Below are positions 33,751 to 42,839 of a stretch of 64,000 bases of DNA, piece by piece. A program made the translations under genes and the position numbers. How positions within the stretch are numbered: position 1 is the first letter of the stretch; the number at the start of each line of letters is the position of its first letter. The DNA comes from Arcicella aurantiaca. GTDB taxonomy: Bacteria > Bacteroidota > Bacteroidia > Cytophagales > Spirosomataceae. Below the pieces are notes generated by a model. The model was not told the origin of the DNA and did no database searches. It was given only the letters and a program-made list of their open reading frames with translations. The stretch covers positions 62,001 to 126,000 of the forward strand of contig NZ_QGGO01000003.1 of the NCBI RefSeq assembly GCF_003148625.1, given 5' to 3'.

Positions 33751-33785
33751 AAAAAACTTCTTTTGAAGCTCAAAAGAAGTTTTTA
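33751..33785 (-). terminator. Rho-independent terminator
   Basis: AACTTCTTTTGA and TCAAAAGAAGTT pair around a 3-nt loop with A/T runs on both sides. On the minus strand it follows the MFS gene and ends that operon before fecR. Confidence 0.85.
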
Positions 33786-33817
33786 AAAATTCTAACAAAA
33801 TAAAAAGATAGGCTACT

Positions 33818-34024
33818 CAGTACAGTGTTTAATAAGTTTTTTTACTTCCCGAAAGTTTTTTCTACTTTCGGGAAGTTCTACAAGATTTTGGGGAAGTCTA
33901 ATTCTCTGAAAGAACTTCTCGAAAGTAGAAGGAACTTTCGAGAAGTATAAAACCCCAACTTCACTTCCCGAAAGTTTTTTACCCGCAATGGATATTGTTT
34001 CGGGAAGTTGAATATTAAACACTA
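33818..34024. repeat. CTTCCCGAAAG-family nested palindrome overlapping a gene end
   Basis: The outer arms ACAGTGTTTAATAAG (33819) and ATATTAAACACTATA (34012) enclose several copies of ACTTCCCGAAAGTTTTTT and its complement, including the block ACCCGCAATGGATATTGTTT shared with 27866-28134. The right edge runs into the coding region of the MFS gene and supplies its last two codons and stop. Confidence 0.88.
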
Positions 34025-35274
34025 TACTCCGTTTCGGTTTCCAAAGGTTTTGAAGCGTCAATTTTGAACCATAATAAACCGCCTACAATTACTAAACAAC
34101 CAATAATTCTGACAGGAATTTCGTAGCTACCTGTGCTGGTAAGAATAAAGCCAAAAGCCGATGCCATAATTGCCGAGCCTAATTGCCCTGCCAAGCCCAT
34201 TGTTCCTGCTACTGTTCCTGCGTTTTTTCCGCCAATATCGGTGGCTACTGCCCATGCTACTGGCAAGGTAAAGTCTTTGAAGGCAAGTCCAAGAGCAAGG
34301 AAAATAATTGCCCAACTGGTATCTGCAATTAATGAACCCGTAATCATACAAATTCCTGCCATTACCAAGCCGAACATTCCGACGTAGCGTCTGCCAAATT
34401 TTAAACCTCTCTTTTTCGATAAATAATCAGAAGCAAAACCTCCTGCCAAACAACCTGCCATTCCCAAAACGAACGGAAGCGAAACCATCCAACTTAAATC
34501 CGATTTGTCGATACCACGTCCTTTTTCTAAATATTTAGGCATCCATGACATATAGAAATAAGCACCGTACAATAAACAATGGTACATACCCATCAATGCC
34601 CAAAGGTTGGCACTTTTCAAAAAGGTTTTCCAAGGTAATAAGCTATGAGAAATGGTTTTTACGCTTCTTCCTTCTTCAATTTCTTTTACTTCTTCGGCAG
34701 TAATTCCTTTCATATCTCTTGGTTCGTCTTTAAACCAAAACCACCAATAAATAGCCCAGATTGCCCCTAATGACCCAAAAATATAGAAAACCATTCGCCA
34801 GCCATACGCATTTGCCAACATAACTGATAAGAATGGAGCTAATGCTCCACCCAGACGGCTACCCATCCATACAACCGACTGAATACTACCTCTTTGAATG
34901 GCAGGAAACCACCGTGCAATGGCAACTGATGCCGTCGGGAATGCCCCTGCTTCGCCTGCTCCGAAGAGAAAACGAACAATTAAGAGCATATAAAATCCTT
35001 GTACAAAACCTGTAAGAATCGTGAAAATTGACCACCAAATAACAATTCTGAAAAGCGTAATGCGAGGTCCGTATCTGTCCACTAACATCCCCGTAGGAAT
35101 TTCAAATGCCCCATAAGCTAAGGAGAATGCTCCCAAAACCAAACCCCATTGCTTGTCGCTCAATTGCAATTCATCCGTAATTTTTGTTCCGATGACAGAA
35201 ATGGAATTCCTATCTAAGTACGTGATGATGGCAAAAATGACAAATACTAATAATAATTGATACCGTTTTTTCAT
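34015..35274 (-). CDS. MFS transporter (anion:cation symporter-like)
   Basis: The 419-residue inner-membrane protein has twelve hydrophobic segments. The opening YLDRNSISVIG and the GAFSLAYGAFEIPTGMLVDRYGPR loop (MFS motif between helices 2 and 3) match the ACS branch, which carries organic anions such as hexuronates, phthalate and tricarballylate-like acids. It is the last gene of a tight minus-strand operon: PrpF-like lipoprotein, DMT permease (14-bp overlap), MFS (29-bp gap). Its C-terminal Ser-Val-stop is encoded by a spacer repeat. Import of an organic acid is the likely role. Confidence 0.85.
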   Translation of the reverse strand: MKKRYQLLLVFVIFAIITYLDRNSISVIGTKITDELQLSDKQWGLVLGAFSLAYGAFEIPTGMLVDRYGPRITLFRIVIWWSIFTILTGFVQGFYMLLIVRFLFGAGEAGAFPTASVAIARWFPAIQRGSIQSVVWMGSRLGGALAPFLSVMLANAYGWRMVFYIFGSLGAIWAIYWWFWFKDEPRDMKGITAEEVKEIEEGRSVKTISHSLLPWKTFLKSANLWALMGMYHCLLYGAYFYMSWMPKYLEKGRGIDKSDLSWMVSLPFVLGMAGCLAGGFASDYLSKKRGLKFGRRYVGMFGLVMAGICMITGSLIADTSWAIIFLALGLAFKDFTLPVAWAVATDIGGKNAGTVAGTMGLAGQLGSAIMASAFGFILTSTGSYEIPVRIIGCLVIVGGLLWFKIDASKPLETETEYSV

Positions 35275-35303
35275 GATAAGAAAGATATTTTAGTGAATAT
35301 TCC

Positions 35304-36209
35304 TTAGTCGATAGGAACATTTTTTGTTCTAAATTTTAGTGATAATAACAAACCCGTGAAGATTAAAAATAGTCCCATGAAACTCTGCAAATTGTAGGTT
35401 TCATTGAATACGAAATAACCGATAATGAAGGCGTAAGCGGCTTCTAAATATCTAAGATTGGAGAGAATACTTGCTTTTTCTGAACTCTGAACGGCTTTTG
35501 TGAAATAATTTTGGGCAAAAAAGCCAACTAAACCAATAGATAATAATCCTAAACTTTCGGTTGGTGTGGGCAATTGCCAAACTTTATCTCCTTTCTGAAA
35601 AAGACATATTATGCCGCTAACCGTTGCTGAAATAAACATGAAGTAATGAAGGATAACCAACTGGTGGTCGTCGTCGCCAATTTTTTTGATAACGATAAAA
35701 AGTAAACCGCCAAAAACTGCCGAAAGAATACCGATACTCAAATCAAAAAAACTGATACGAGTATCAAAACCTTTCATGATTAAAATACCAATAAACGACA
35801 TTAAAAAGAATAACCATTGAATGGGTTTGACTTTCTCTTTTAAGAATATAATAGCCGCAATGGTGGTAAAAATGGGCGATAAATATTTTAAAGCCACCGA
35901 CGACGCAAAGGGTATTCTGGTGAGAATATAAAAAAATGAAAACATCGAAACCGAACCTACTAAAGCTCTTAAAACTAATAATTTACTGTTTTTGCCAATT
36001 AAGGGAATATGGTAAAATTTGAGATAAGAGACACTTAAAATCCAACCAATAATTGACCTAAAAAAGATATGCTGAAAACTATTGAATTGAGGCATCATTT
36101 TGATAAATGCTTGCATCATAGAAAAACAAAAAGTGCTGATAAGCATAAACGTCATGCCCTGACTCCATGAGAATGTTTTATTCTCGCTCGTTTTCTTAGT
36201 AGAATACAT
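35304..36209 (-). CDS. DMT-superfamily (EamA) permease
   Basis: The 301-residue inner-membrane protein has ten helices forming two EamA repeats: about 18-145 (FSMMQAFIKMMPQFNSFQHIFFR, ALKYLSPIFTTIAAIIFLKEK) and about 160-295 (ASILSNLRYLEAAYAFIIGYFVFNE). Such permeases usually export metabolites. Its start overlaps the end of the PrpF-like gene by 14 bp, so translation is coupled, and the MFS gene follows after 29 bp. Having an importer-type and an exporter-type permease in one operon suggests uptake paired with product release. Confidence 0.88.
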   Translation of the reverse strand: MYSTKKTSENKTFSWSQGMTFMLISTFCFSMMQAFIKMMPQFNSFQHIFFRSIIGWILSVSYLKFYHIPLIGKNSKLLVLRALVGSVSMFSFFYILTRIPFASSVALKYLSPIFTTIAAIIFLKEKVKPIQWLFFLMSFIGILIMKGFDTRISFFDLSIGILSAVFGGLLFIVIKKIGDDDHQLVILHYFMFISATVSGIICLFQKGDKVWQLPTPTESLGLLSIGLVGFFAQNYFTKAVQSSEKASILSNLRYLEAAYAFIIGYFVFNETYNLQSFMGLFLIFTGLLLSLKFRTKNVPID

Positions 36210-37371
36210 ATCCTTCCATTATTTTTCTGACTGTTCTCAACGTACCTGCTTTGTCTAAAACGAGTCCTTTGTTTGTATTTTTCATTTCAATATTTACCTC
36301 AATAACGCCCGCAGGATGTTCTATGATGACAAATTCTCGGTTTTGTCCATTCTCTTTTCCAACTTCCGAAGCCACCGTTCCTTTTAATTTCAAGGCAGTT
36401 CCAACACAAATTGCCCCCGTTACCGCATGGCTCGGATGGAGTGTTTTGGGTGTAAAATACAGCGAACGAATATGATGTTTTGCATCGGTTGGGCTGGATA
36501 AAATACCAATTTTGGGCAGTACACTATCTTTGACATCTCCCATGCCTGCCCGCAAACCTGCTTCCAAACGGATAGCTTCTAATTTTGCCATTAATTCCTT
36601 ATTATTTTCAAAGAATTCTTTGTTTTCATTGCCCATCAAACCAAAGTCTTTGGCTTTCATCAAGACCATCAAACTGCCCGCATCAAGTATCGAAACCTCA
36701 ATGCCATTGATAATTTCCTTTAAATTGCTCGTTGGTAATTGTTTGCCTGTTTTTCCGCCCACTTGGTCAGATAAATTCATGATGATTGGAGCGGCAGTTC
36801 CAGGAACACCGTCAATTTGAGCATTGCCATTGTACTCAACAACGCCATTGGGAGTTTGTACAATTTCTTCAATAACAGAATTGGTATTAATATTAAAAAT
36901 GCGAACTCTCGTTTCTGGGATAGTTGCTTTTACCCAACCTTTTTCGATAGCAAAAGGACCAACGCCCGCCATCATATTTCCGCAGGGTGGGAGGGTGTCC
37001 ACAATCGGATTGTCAATATCTACTTGGGCAAAAAGATAATCCACGTCGATATTGGGTCTTTTGGAAGGTTCAGCCATGACAACTTTACTCGTAACCGTAA
37101 CGGCAGCCCCCAAACCATCAATTTGGTTATGGTCTGGCGACCCCATCACTTTTAGAATAATGGCATCACGTTCTTTTTTATTAGAAGGCAATTCTCTTTT
37201 ATCAAAAAATGGACCTTTAGACGTACCGCCACGCATATATGTACAAGGGATTTGTCTTTTTTGAAGATTAATCGCTCTTTGATTATCAGCGAATTGTTGA
37301 GTTGTTTTACAAGCCAACAGATTTACCGATAAAAGGAAAAGAAGTATGTAATTTTTGAAGTTGTTATTCAT
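36196..37371 (-). CDS. PrpF-family isomerase with a lipoprotein signal peptide
   Basis: The 391-residue protein belongs to the PrpF/4-oxalomesaconate tautomerase family, which shifts double bonds in aconitate-type tricarboxylates. The conserved opening IPCTYMRGGTSKGPFF lies at 41-56 (usually at residue 1-5), PPCGNMMAGVG at 128-138 with catalytic-type C130, and the second half has HPSHAVTGAICVGTALK. The extra 40 residues form a signal peptide with lipobox LLAC (C21), and no alternative start codon lies between it and the domain. The enzyme should therefore be lipid-anchored outside the cytoplasm, which is unusual for the family. It heads the operon with the DMT and MFS permeases. Confidence 0.87.
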   Translation of the reverse strand: MNNNFKNYILLFLLSVNLLACKTTQQFADNQRAINLQKRQIPCTYMRGGTSKGPFFDKRELPSNKKERDAIILKVMGSPDHNQIDGLGAAVTVTSKVVMAEPSKRPNIDVDYLFAQVDIDNPIVDTLPPCGNMMAGVGPFAIEKGWVKATIPETRVRIFNINTNSVIEEIVQTPNGVVEYNGNAQIDGVPGTAAPIIMNLSDQVGGKTGKQLPTSNLKEIINGIEVSILDAGSLMVLMKAKDFGLMGNENKEFFENNKELMAKLEAIRLEAGLRAGMGDVKDSVLPKIGILSSPTDAKHHIRSLYFTPKTLHPSHAVTGAICVGTALKLKGTVASEVGKENGQNREFVIIEHPAGVIEVNIEMKNTNKGLVLDKAGTLRTVRKIMEGYVFY

Positions 37372-37406
37372 CTTATCATTATGGTATCTGGAATGGATAA
37401 AATTCG

Positions 37407-37414
37407 TAATTTTG
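37407..37414 (+). promoter_or_regulatory. Candidate -7 element
   Basis: TAATTTTG fits the Bacteroidota -7 consensus TAnnTTTG and lies 16 bp before the start codon at 37431. No good -33 TTTG is present at the right spacing, so the assignment is weak. Confidence 0.3.
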
Positions 37415-37430
37415 TAACAAAAAAACAGAT

Positions 37431-38063
37431 ATGAGAAACTTTGAAAATTGGGAAACCCAAGACTTAGAAATAACTTTTGGTTTAAATCAGGTTTGGGATA
37501 ATAAACTGATTACTGATTGGCTTTCTGCTACTGCTACTTTTTCTGAATTTGAAATTGAACTAATAGAACGCATTAGAATTAGAATTTTAAGAAATGTTGA
37601 ATTTTGGAATGAAGATGAATTAAAACTTCAATCCATTGCCAGCATTATTGAAATGGCTAATTTTACTTCTGATGCCTTCAAATCATTTTCGCAACGTCCA
37701 CTTTCTGCTACTATTAATGGGATTGAAATTGGAGGTAGAGTTGATTTTATGCTTGCCAAAGGAAGACAAAAACCTATTGAACCCTATTTTTTTATCCACG
37801 AATACAAGCAAGAAACTAAAAGAGGCTCTAATGACCCCAAAGGGCAATTATTGGCAGAACTTTTAGTGGCTCAAACACGCAACGAAAACAAATTTCCGCT
37901 TTATGGTTGTTATGTACTTGGTCGTAATTGGTTTTTTGTGATACTTGATGGTCCCGAATACGTTGTAAGTAATGCTTTTAACTCATCTGATGAGGATATT
38001 TACAAAATTATCGCTATTCTAAAACAAGTTTGTATCAACATTGAAAACCTACATTTATCCTAA
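37431..38063 (+). CDS. Conserved hypothetical protein with a PD-(D/E)XK-like motif
   Basis: The 210-residue protein is cytoplasmic and of unrecognised function. A central GGRVDFMLAKG...FFIHEYKQE places D105, E124 and K126 in the order and spacing of a PD-(D/E)XK nuclease core (D-X18-E-X-K), with mostly helical flanks. The family is seen as an uncharacterised protein in Bacteroidota, often alone. Here it is inserted in the opposite orientation between tcuA and the PrpF-family gene, overlapping the end of tcuA by 9 bp. Nuclease activity is inference from the motif. Confidence 0.65.
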   Translation: MRNFENWETQDLEITFGLNQVWDNKLITDWLSATATFSEFEIELIERIRIRILRNVEFWNEDELKLQSIASIIEMANFTSDAFKSFSQRPLSATINGIEIGGRVDFMLAKGRQKPIEPYFFIHEYKQETKRGSNDPKGQLLAELLVAQTRNENKFPLYGCYVLGRNWFFVILDGPEYVVSNAFNSSDEDIYKIIAILKQVCINIENLHLS

Positions 38064-39545
38064 ATACTCAGCCGCCGAATACCCTGCACTTCGTCCAAAA
38101 ACTGCCCCAGAAGTTAGTCCAGAACCACCGGGATAACCATAGAAAAATACACCTCCAACCATTTCACCACAAGCAAAAAGCCCTGCAATGGCATTTCCTT
38201 TTTCGTCCAAAACCTCTGCCGAAGTATTCACTTTTACACCACCATACGTGAAGGTGATTCCACCCGTAACGGGATAGGCTTTGAAAGGTGGCGTATCCAA
38301 AATATTTGCCCAATTGGTTTTATTGAGGGGCAATCCTTTGGTAGCTTTTCCATCTTTTATCGTTGGGTCAAAAGGCGTTTCTGTGTCTATCGAAGCATTA
38401 TAATCTTGCAAGGTTGCTAATGCCTGTTGCGGATTTACGCCATGAAGTTTGGTGACTAATTCCTCCAAAGTATCAGCTTCTACAAAGCTGGCATCGTGGG
38501 TTTTGTATTCGCTATAAAGCAATTTATCTACTTTGGAATCAAAAATTTGCCATGCTAAATTATCAGGCTGATTCAATACTGCTGCCCCAAATTGGGCATA
38601 AGTATAATTTCTAAAATCCAAGCCTTCGTCCACAAAACGCTCGCCCTTTGCATTGAGCATCACACCAAATAAATAGGAGATTTTACGATAATGTTTTCTT
38701 TCAATAAATGGAATGTCGAGATTTCCGTATTCGGGCATATTAAAGTCCATTGGTGTGGCATGGCATCCTTCAAAATTACCATTTAGTGCTGCTCCAACGG
38801 CAGTTGCCATTTCCAAACCTTTGCCCATATTGTGGCGTGTCCCTCTTACTCTGGCTTTTGCCCAAACTTCGCCTAAGTGTTTTATTCTTAATTCTTTATT
38901 GGCTTCAAAACCCCCACAGGCTACTATTACAGCATTACTATTTAGCGTTTTTTCTTCTCCATTTTCCAAGAATTTTACGCCTGTGATTTTTCCATTTTCG
39001 GTTAATAATTCTTGTACGTCACAATTATATTTTATTGTACCTCCAATTCTTAAAAATTCGGCTAATTCAGCTTGTACTAAACCATCTCCTTCGCCTTCTG
39101 CTTCGAGCGACAAACCACCCCAAAAGATGTATTTGCCGTCTTTTATGAAAGTTTGACGAGAATATATCGGAGCAAATTTGATATTATGCGACCCCAACCA
39201 TTGCAAAGTAGGCAGACTTTCATCTACTAAATACTGTTGTAAATCAGTAATTTCTACTTCTTGATTAAAGTATTTGAGGTCGGCTAAAAACTTCTCTTTA
39301 GTATAACTGCCAAAATCAGAAATAGCTAAACGTTCATCGTTGGGATTGAGAAGTAAGGGCTTTAAATCATCAAAAGAATTATAGGCAAATCGCATTGCTC
39401 CTGCGGTATAGCGACTATTCCCTCCAAATTCATGTTCGTCGGCTTTTTCAAGCATAATTACTGACGCTCCCTTTTCTAAACTGGCAATTCCTGCACACAA
39501 AGCGGCAGAACCACTTCCGATAATGATAATATTTTTTGAGTCCAT
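38055..39545 (-). CDS. tcuA: FAD-dependent tricarballylate dehydrogenase-like (TcuA)
   Basis: The 496-residue flavoprotein of the fumarate reductase/succinate dehydrogenase family has a dinucleotide-binding start (NIIIIGSGSAALCAGIASLEKG, 5-26), FGGNSRYTAGAMRFAY, the NAVIVACGGFEANKELR segment and the terminal FAD block GLFACGEMVGGVFFYGYPGGSGLTSGAVFGRSAG. TcuA oxidises tricarballylate to cis-aconitate. In Salmonella it needs the Fe-S/heme protein TcuB for re-oxidation; no tcuB is present here, so another electron acceptor is implied. The neighbouring PrpF-family isomerase acts on the same class of compounds. Confidence 0.85.
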   Translation of the reverse strand: MDSKNIIIIGSGSAALCAGIASLEKGASVIMLEKADEHEFGGNSRYTAGAMRFAYNSFDDLKPLLLNPNDERLAISDFGSYTKEKFLADLKYFNQEVEITDLQQYLVDESLPTLQWLGSHNIKFAPIYSRQTFIKDGKYIFWGGLSLEAEGEGDGLVQAELAEFLRIGGTIKYNCDVQELLTENGKITGVKFLENGEEKTLNSNAVIVACGGFEANKELRIKHLGEVWAKARVRGTRHNMGKGLEMATAVGAALNGNFEGCHATPMDFNMPEYGNLDIPFIERKHYRKISYLFGVMLNAKGERFVDEGLDFRNYTYAQFGAAVLNQPDNLAWQIFDSKVDKLLYSEYKTHDASFVEADTLEELVTKLHGVNPQQALATLQDYNASIDTETPFDPTIKDGKATKGLPLNKTNWANILDTPPFKAYPVTGGITFTYGGVKVNTSAEVLDEKGNAIAGLFACGEMVGGVFFYGYPGGSGLTSGAVFGRSAGYSAAEYLG

Positions 39546-39627
39546 GATGAGTAAGCTGTGATGAGTGAATTGTGTTTAGCGAGTTGTAAATTCACTAAAT
39601 CACAACTCACTAAATCACAAAAAATCA
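39546..39627. repeat. Inverted 'GTGAGTTGT / ACAACTCAC' word repeat
   Basis: GAATTGTGTTTAGCGAGTTGT near 39567-39587 pairs with ACAACTCACTAAATCACAA near 39602-39620, with further ATCACAA copies. It fills the spacer between the TcuA start and the receptor stop. Confidence 0.65.
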
Positions 39628-39632
39628 CAACA

Positions 39633-42600
39633 CTAAAATTTATAATTAACAGCAAGATTCAAGAAGCGTCCTTGTGTACCAAATTGGTTGGTTCTACGAG
39701 AGAAGATAACTTCATTGTTTGTTTGTGGTACTTGTAATAAATCTGGATATTCGTCAAAAATATTATTTACACCAAAAGTAATTCCTAATGATTTGGTAGC
39801 TCTGTATGTCAAAGCAATGTCAGTTACTGTTTTTTCGCTGAATACTTGATACAAGACAGCATTAGGGTCTGTTGGTTTTACAGCTAAAGTTGCGGTTGGG
39901 TCAGATACTTTTCCGAAACGAGACATTCTAAGTAAAACGCCCAATTTATTAATATCATAATTGGCAGAAAAAATCAATTTATTTTTCGGAAGCCCGTCAG
40001 TGATAAATAAAGTAGCCACAGCATCAGCAACTTCCACGCCTGTATCAGTTTTACGGTTTGCTCTCAAAGTGGTAACCATTGATGAAAACGCTGCGTTTAG
40101 GTTTATTTTTCCTTCTCCTAATTTGTTGTTGTAATTGGCTACAAACTCAAACCCATTCGTTCTTGTATCAATCGCATTGACAAAAACGGTAGCGTTTTGA
40201 GGAAAACCAGCCGCTACGAAAGCTGGAATTTTAGATACATCAATTTGTCCCGAAAGCATAATACGGTTATCCACATCAATTTGGTAAATATCAGCGGTAA
40301 GCGTGAAATGGTCGCCAATTTTTGAAGTGATACCCGCAGAATAATCCAATGAAGTTTCTTTCTTTAAACCATTCACACCGATTAATTTAGCTAAGTCAGA
40401 AGTAGCAGGAATAACAGGATTAATAATTGAATTTCCTGCGTTATCAAATGAAATATTGACATAATTACTATAATGACTTTGTACCATTGATGGAGCTCTA
40501 AAACCTCTACTGATAGATGCACGAATGGCAAATGGTTCAGCAATTCTTAATCTTGAATTTAATTTATAAGAAAAATCAGAGCCAAAATCGCTATAATTTT
40601 CTCCACGAATAGCCGCACCAACCAAGAAATTTTTAGTAATGTCACTTTCTGCTTCTACATACAAACCAACATTTGTTCTGTTCCAATTTCCTGCTGTGGC
40701 AGGGCTAAAACCTTCTCTTCCGCTTGACCCAACGTCTTTGGTTTTGAATAACGAACCTGCTTTCCAAGCAGCTTCATCGCCTGCTATTTGTGCAAAAGTC
40801 TCATAACGAAATTCTGTACCAGCACCAATACTTAAATTTGGATAGGTGTTTTTATTGAAGCTCTTAGAAATATCTGCATTCACCAATGTTTGTGTAACGC
40901 CTGTTTGTCCTACATAAAAAGAGGTTGGCGAAGCTGCTCCTAAACTTGGATTGACTGTATTTTCAGCATAAAAATCAACTTTGTTAGCTCCTTGTCCAAC
41001 ACTGAAATCAAGATTCCAGTCAGAGCCAAGTTTTCCTTTCAAACCAGCCGTAATAGAAAAGTCATTTATATCAGCAGGAGCAATAGGATTATATCCATTC
41101 GGGAAAATCGTGAGTGCATTTCTTTTGGTATTTGAAGGTGGGCGAGTAAAGATACCCGTTACAACGTGCTTTTTAGTGAAACCTCCAAAAGAATATAAAT
41201 TCCATTTATCATTAAGGGGCAAACCCGCATTGATAAATAGTCCATACGTGGTATTTTCGGCAGAACCCAATACTGCACGGTCTAAATTAATACCATTTTG
41301 AGCCACCAAAGCTGCATCAGCTACGGGGTCTTTCACATAAAACCCAGCAGAGGCTTTATAGGTACCCGAACGGTCATAACCATCTGTATGATTGTAAGTT
41401 AAGGTAGTATTTACGAATCCCTTTTTACCTAATTTTAACCCAAAGTTGGCAGCCAAATTATACGTTTTCCCATCAGTAGTTAATTTCGGAGCAGTTGCAC
41501 CTGTAATATCTAAGTTTGGTTTTGAGTATCCCATACCTGTATAAACGGTAACCGAACCGCCAGACGAAGCGTCGTTCAATTCCATGTTAATTACTCCACC
41601 GATGGCATCAGAACCATATTGAGCTGCTGCTCCGTCACGCAAAACTTCTACTCTTTTCAACGATAAAGAAGGCACCACATTGATGTCTGTTCCTACTTGT
41701 CCTTTTCCTACACCATCATTAATACTCAAAAATGATACTTTATGACGACGTTTGTTATTCACCAAAACCAATACTTGGTCTGGACCTAAACCTCTCAATG
41801 TAGCAGGGTCAACGAAGGGAGCAGAGTCATTAATCCCAAATTTTACGGCATTAAATGAAGGTGCTGTATAAGTAATGGATTGTCCCAAATCTACCTGTCC
41901 AGAAGTTTGAATATCTTTTGCTGAAATAACATCAACCGCTACGGGACGGTCAACGTCGGTACGTGCTTTGGCAAAACGTGAACCCACCACTACTACTTCG
42001 CTCAACTGCGAATTTTCTTCTGCCAATGCCACATTAATGGGTGTGCTTTCTCCAACGGTAACTTCCGTAGTTTTAAAACCGATAAATGAAAAAACTAAAG
42101 TTTCACCTTTATCAGCATTAATCTTGAAATCACCATTGGCATCAGAAGTTGTGCCACGTTTTGTTCCTTTTACCGCAATACTTACCCCTGGTAGAGCCTG
42201 ACCTTTGGCATCGTTTACTTTGCCATTGACAGGCTCTGAAACGGGAGGGCTTGGGAAAATCGGTAAACTGGTATTCCCAACTTTTTCATTTGTACTCAAT
42301 ATTATTTGGTTGCCAAAATTTTTGTAGTTGATAGCAAGCGGACTAAAAAGTCGTGATAAAACTTCAGCTAATTTCTGATTTTGAACTTTTAAACTAATTT
42401 TTCTCTCTGCATTTATCATGCTTGGACTGTAAATGAATTTTACTTCTGCCAATTTTTCAATTTGGCTTAATGCTGTTTGAATTTCGGTATTCTGTAAAGA
42501 CAATGAAATCGTTTTGTCTAAATAATTCTGGCTTTTGCCATCGTGGGCGAATGCGTTGCTAATAAAAATAGCCAGCCAAAGGCATTGTACCACTGAAAAT

Positions 42601-42647
42601 CTCATGATTTTAAAGAGAATCGTTTGATTAGTGAGTTGTTTTTTCAT
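39633..42647 (-). CDS. TonB-dependent receptor with STN (signalling) domain
   Basis: From the ATG at 42647 the protein is 1004 residues; a start at 42710 would add 21 residues with no signal character. A signal region (about 1-38, ending NAFAHD) is followed by an STN domain (about 45-110, ISLSLQNTEIQTALSQIEKL), a CarboxypepD_reg-like domain (about 135-210), a plug (about 225-350, LRGLGPDQVLVLVNNKRRH and LRDGAAAQYGSDAIGG) and a barrel ending LNLAVNYKF. It follows a FecR gene and two ECF sigma genes on the same strand, so substrate-responsive expression is expected. It lies directly upstream of tcuA. Confidence 0.93.
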   Translation of the reverse strand: MKKQLTNQTILFKIMRFSVVQCLWLAIFISNAFAHDGKSQNYLDKTISLSLQNTEIQTALSQIEKLAEVKFIYSPSMINAERKISLKVQNQKLAEVLSRLFSPLAINYKNFGNQIILSTNEKVGNTSLPIFPSPPVSEPVNGKVNDAKGQALPGVSIAVKGTKRGTTSDANGDFKINADKGETLVFSFIGFKTTEVTVGESTPINVALAEENSQLSEVVVVGSRFAKARTDVDRPVAVDVISAKDIQTSGQVDLGQSITYTAPSFNAVKFGINDSAPFVDPATLRGLGPDQVLVLVNNKRRHKVSFLSINDGVGKGQVGTDINVVPSLSLKRVEVLRDGAAAQYGSDAIGGVINMELNDASSGGSVTVYTGMGYSKPNLDITGATAPKLTTDGKTYNLAANFGLKLGKKGFVNTTLTYNHTDGYDRSGTYKASAGFYVKDPVADAALVAQNGINLDRAVLGSAENTTYGLFINAGLPLNDKWNLYSFGGFTKKHVVTGIFTRPPSNTKRNALTIFPNGYNPIAPADINDFSITAGLKGKLGSDWNLDFSVGQGANKVDFYAENTVNPSLGAASPTSFYVGQTGVTQTLVNADISKSFNKNTYPNLSIGAGTEFRYETFAQIAGDEAAWKAGSLFKTKDVGSSGREGFSPATAGNWNRTNVGLYVEAESDITKNFLVGAAIRGENYSDFGSDFSYKLNSRLRIAEPFAIRASISRGFRAPSMVQSHYSNYVNISFDNAGNSIINPVIPATSDLAKLIGVNGLKKETSLDYSAGITSKIGDHFTLTADIYQIDVDNRIMLSGQIDVSKIPAFVAAGFPQNATVFVNAIDTRTNGFEFVANYNNKLGEGKINLNAAFSSMVTTLRANRKTDTGVEVADAVATLFITDGLPKNKLIFSANYDINKLGVLLRMSRFGKVSDPTATLAVKPTDPNAVLYQVFSEKTVTDIALTYRATKSLGITFGVNNIFDEYPDLLQVPQTNNEVIFSRRTNQFGTQGRFLNLAVNYKF

Positions 42648-42732
42648 ACTTTTACTAATGATTTTGTTGTTTTGAATGTGACAAAATTTACCCTTCAATG
42701 ACTTTTCCAAGAGATGATTGAAGGATATTCTC

Positions 42733-42767
42733 GACCGATAATGCTGGTAACATTATCGGTCTTTTTT
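42733..42767 (+). terminator. Terminator-shaped hairpin between fecR and receptor gene
   Basis: GACCGATAATG and CATTATCGGTC pair perfectly around a 7-nt loop, followed by T6 on the plus strand. No plus-strand gene precedes it. On the minus strand, where the operon runs, the stem lacks a T tract, so it may act as an attenuator or RNA stabiliser upstream of the receptor. Confidence 0.6.
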
Positions 42768-42839
42768 ATTGATAAAATAATGGGTAATAATACTGCCCAA
42801 ATCAGACGCTGGTAACATCCTCATTGGTAATGGTTTTTA

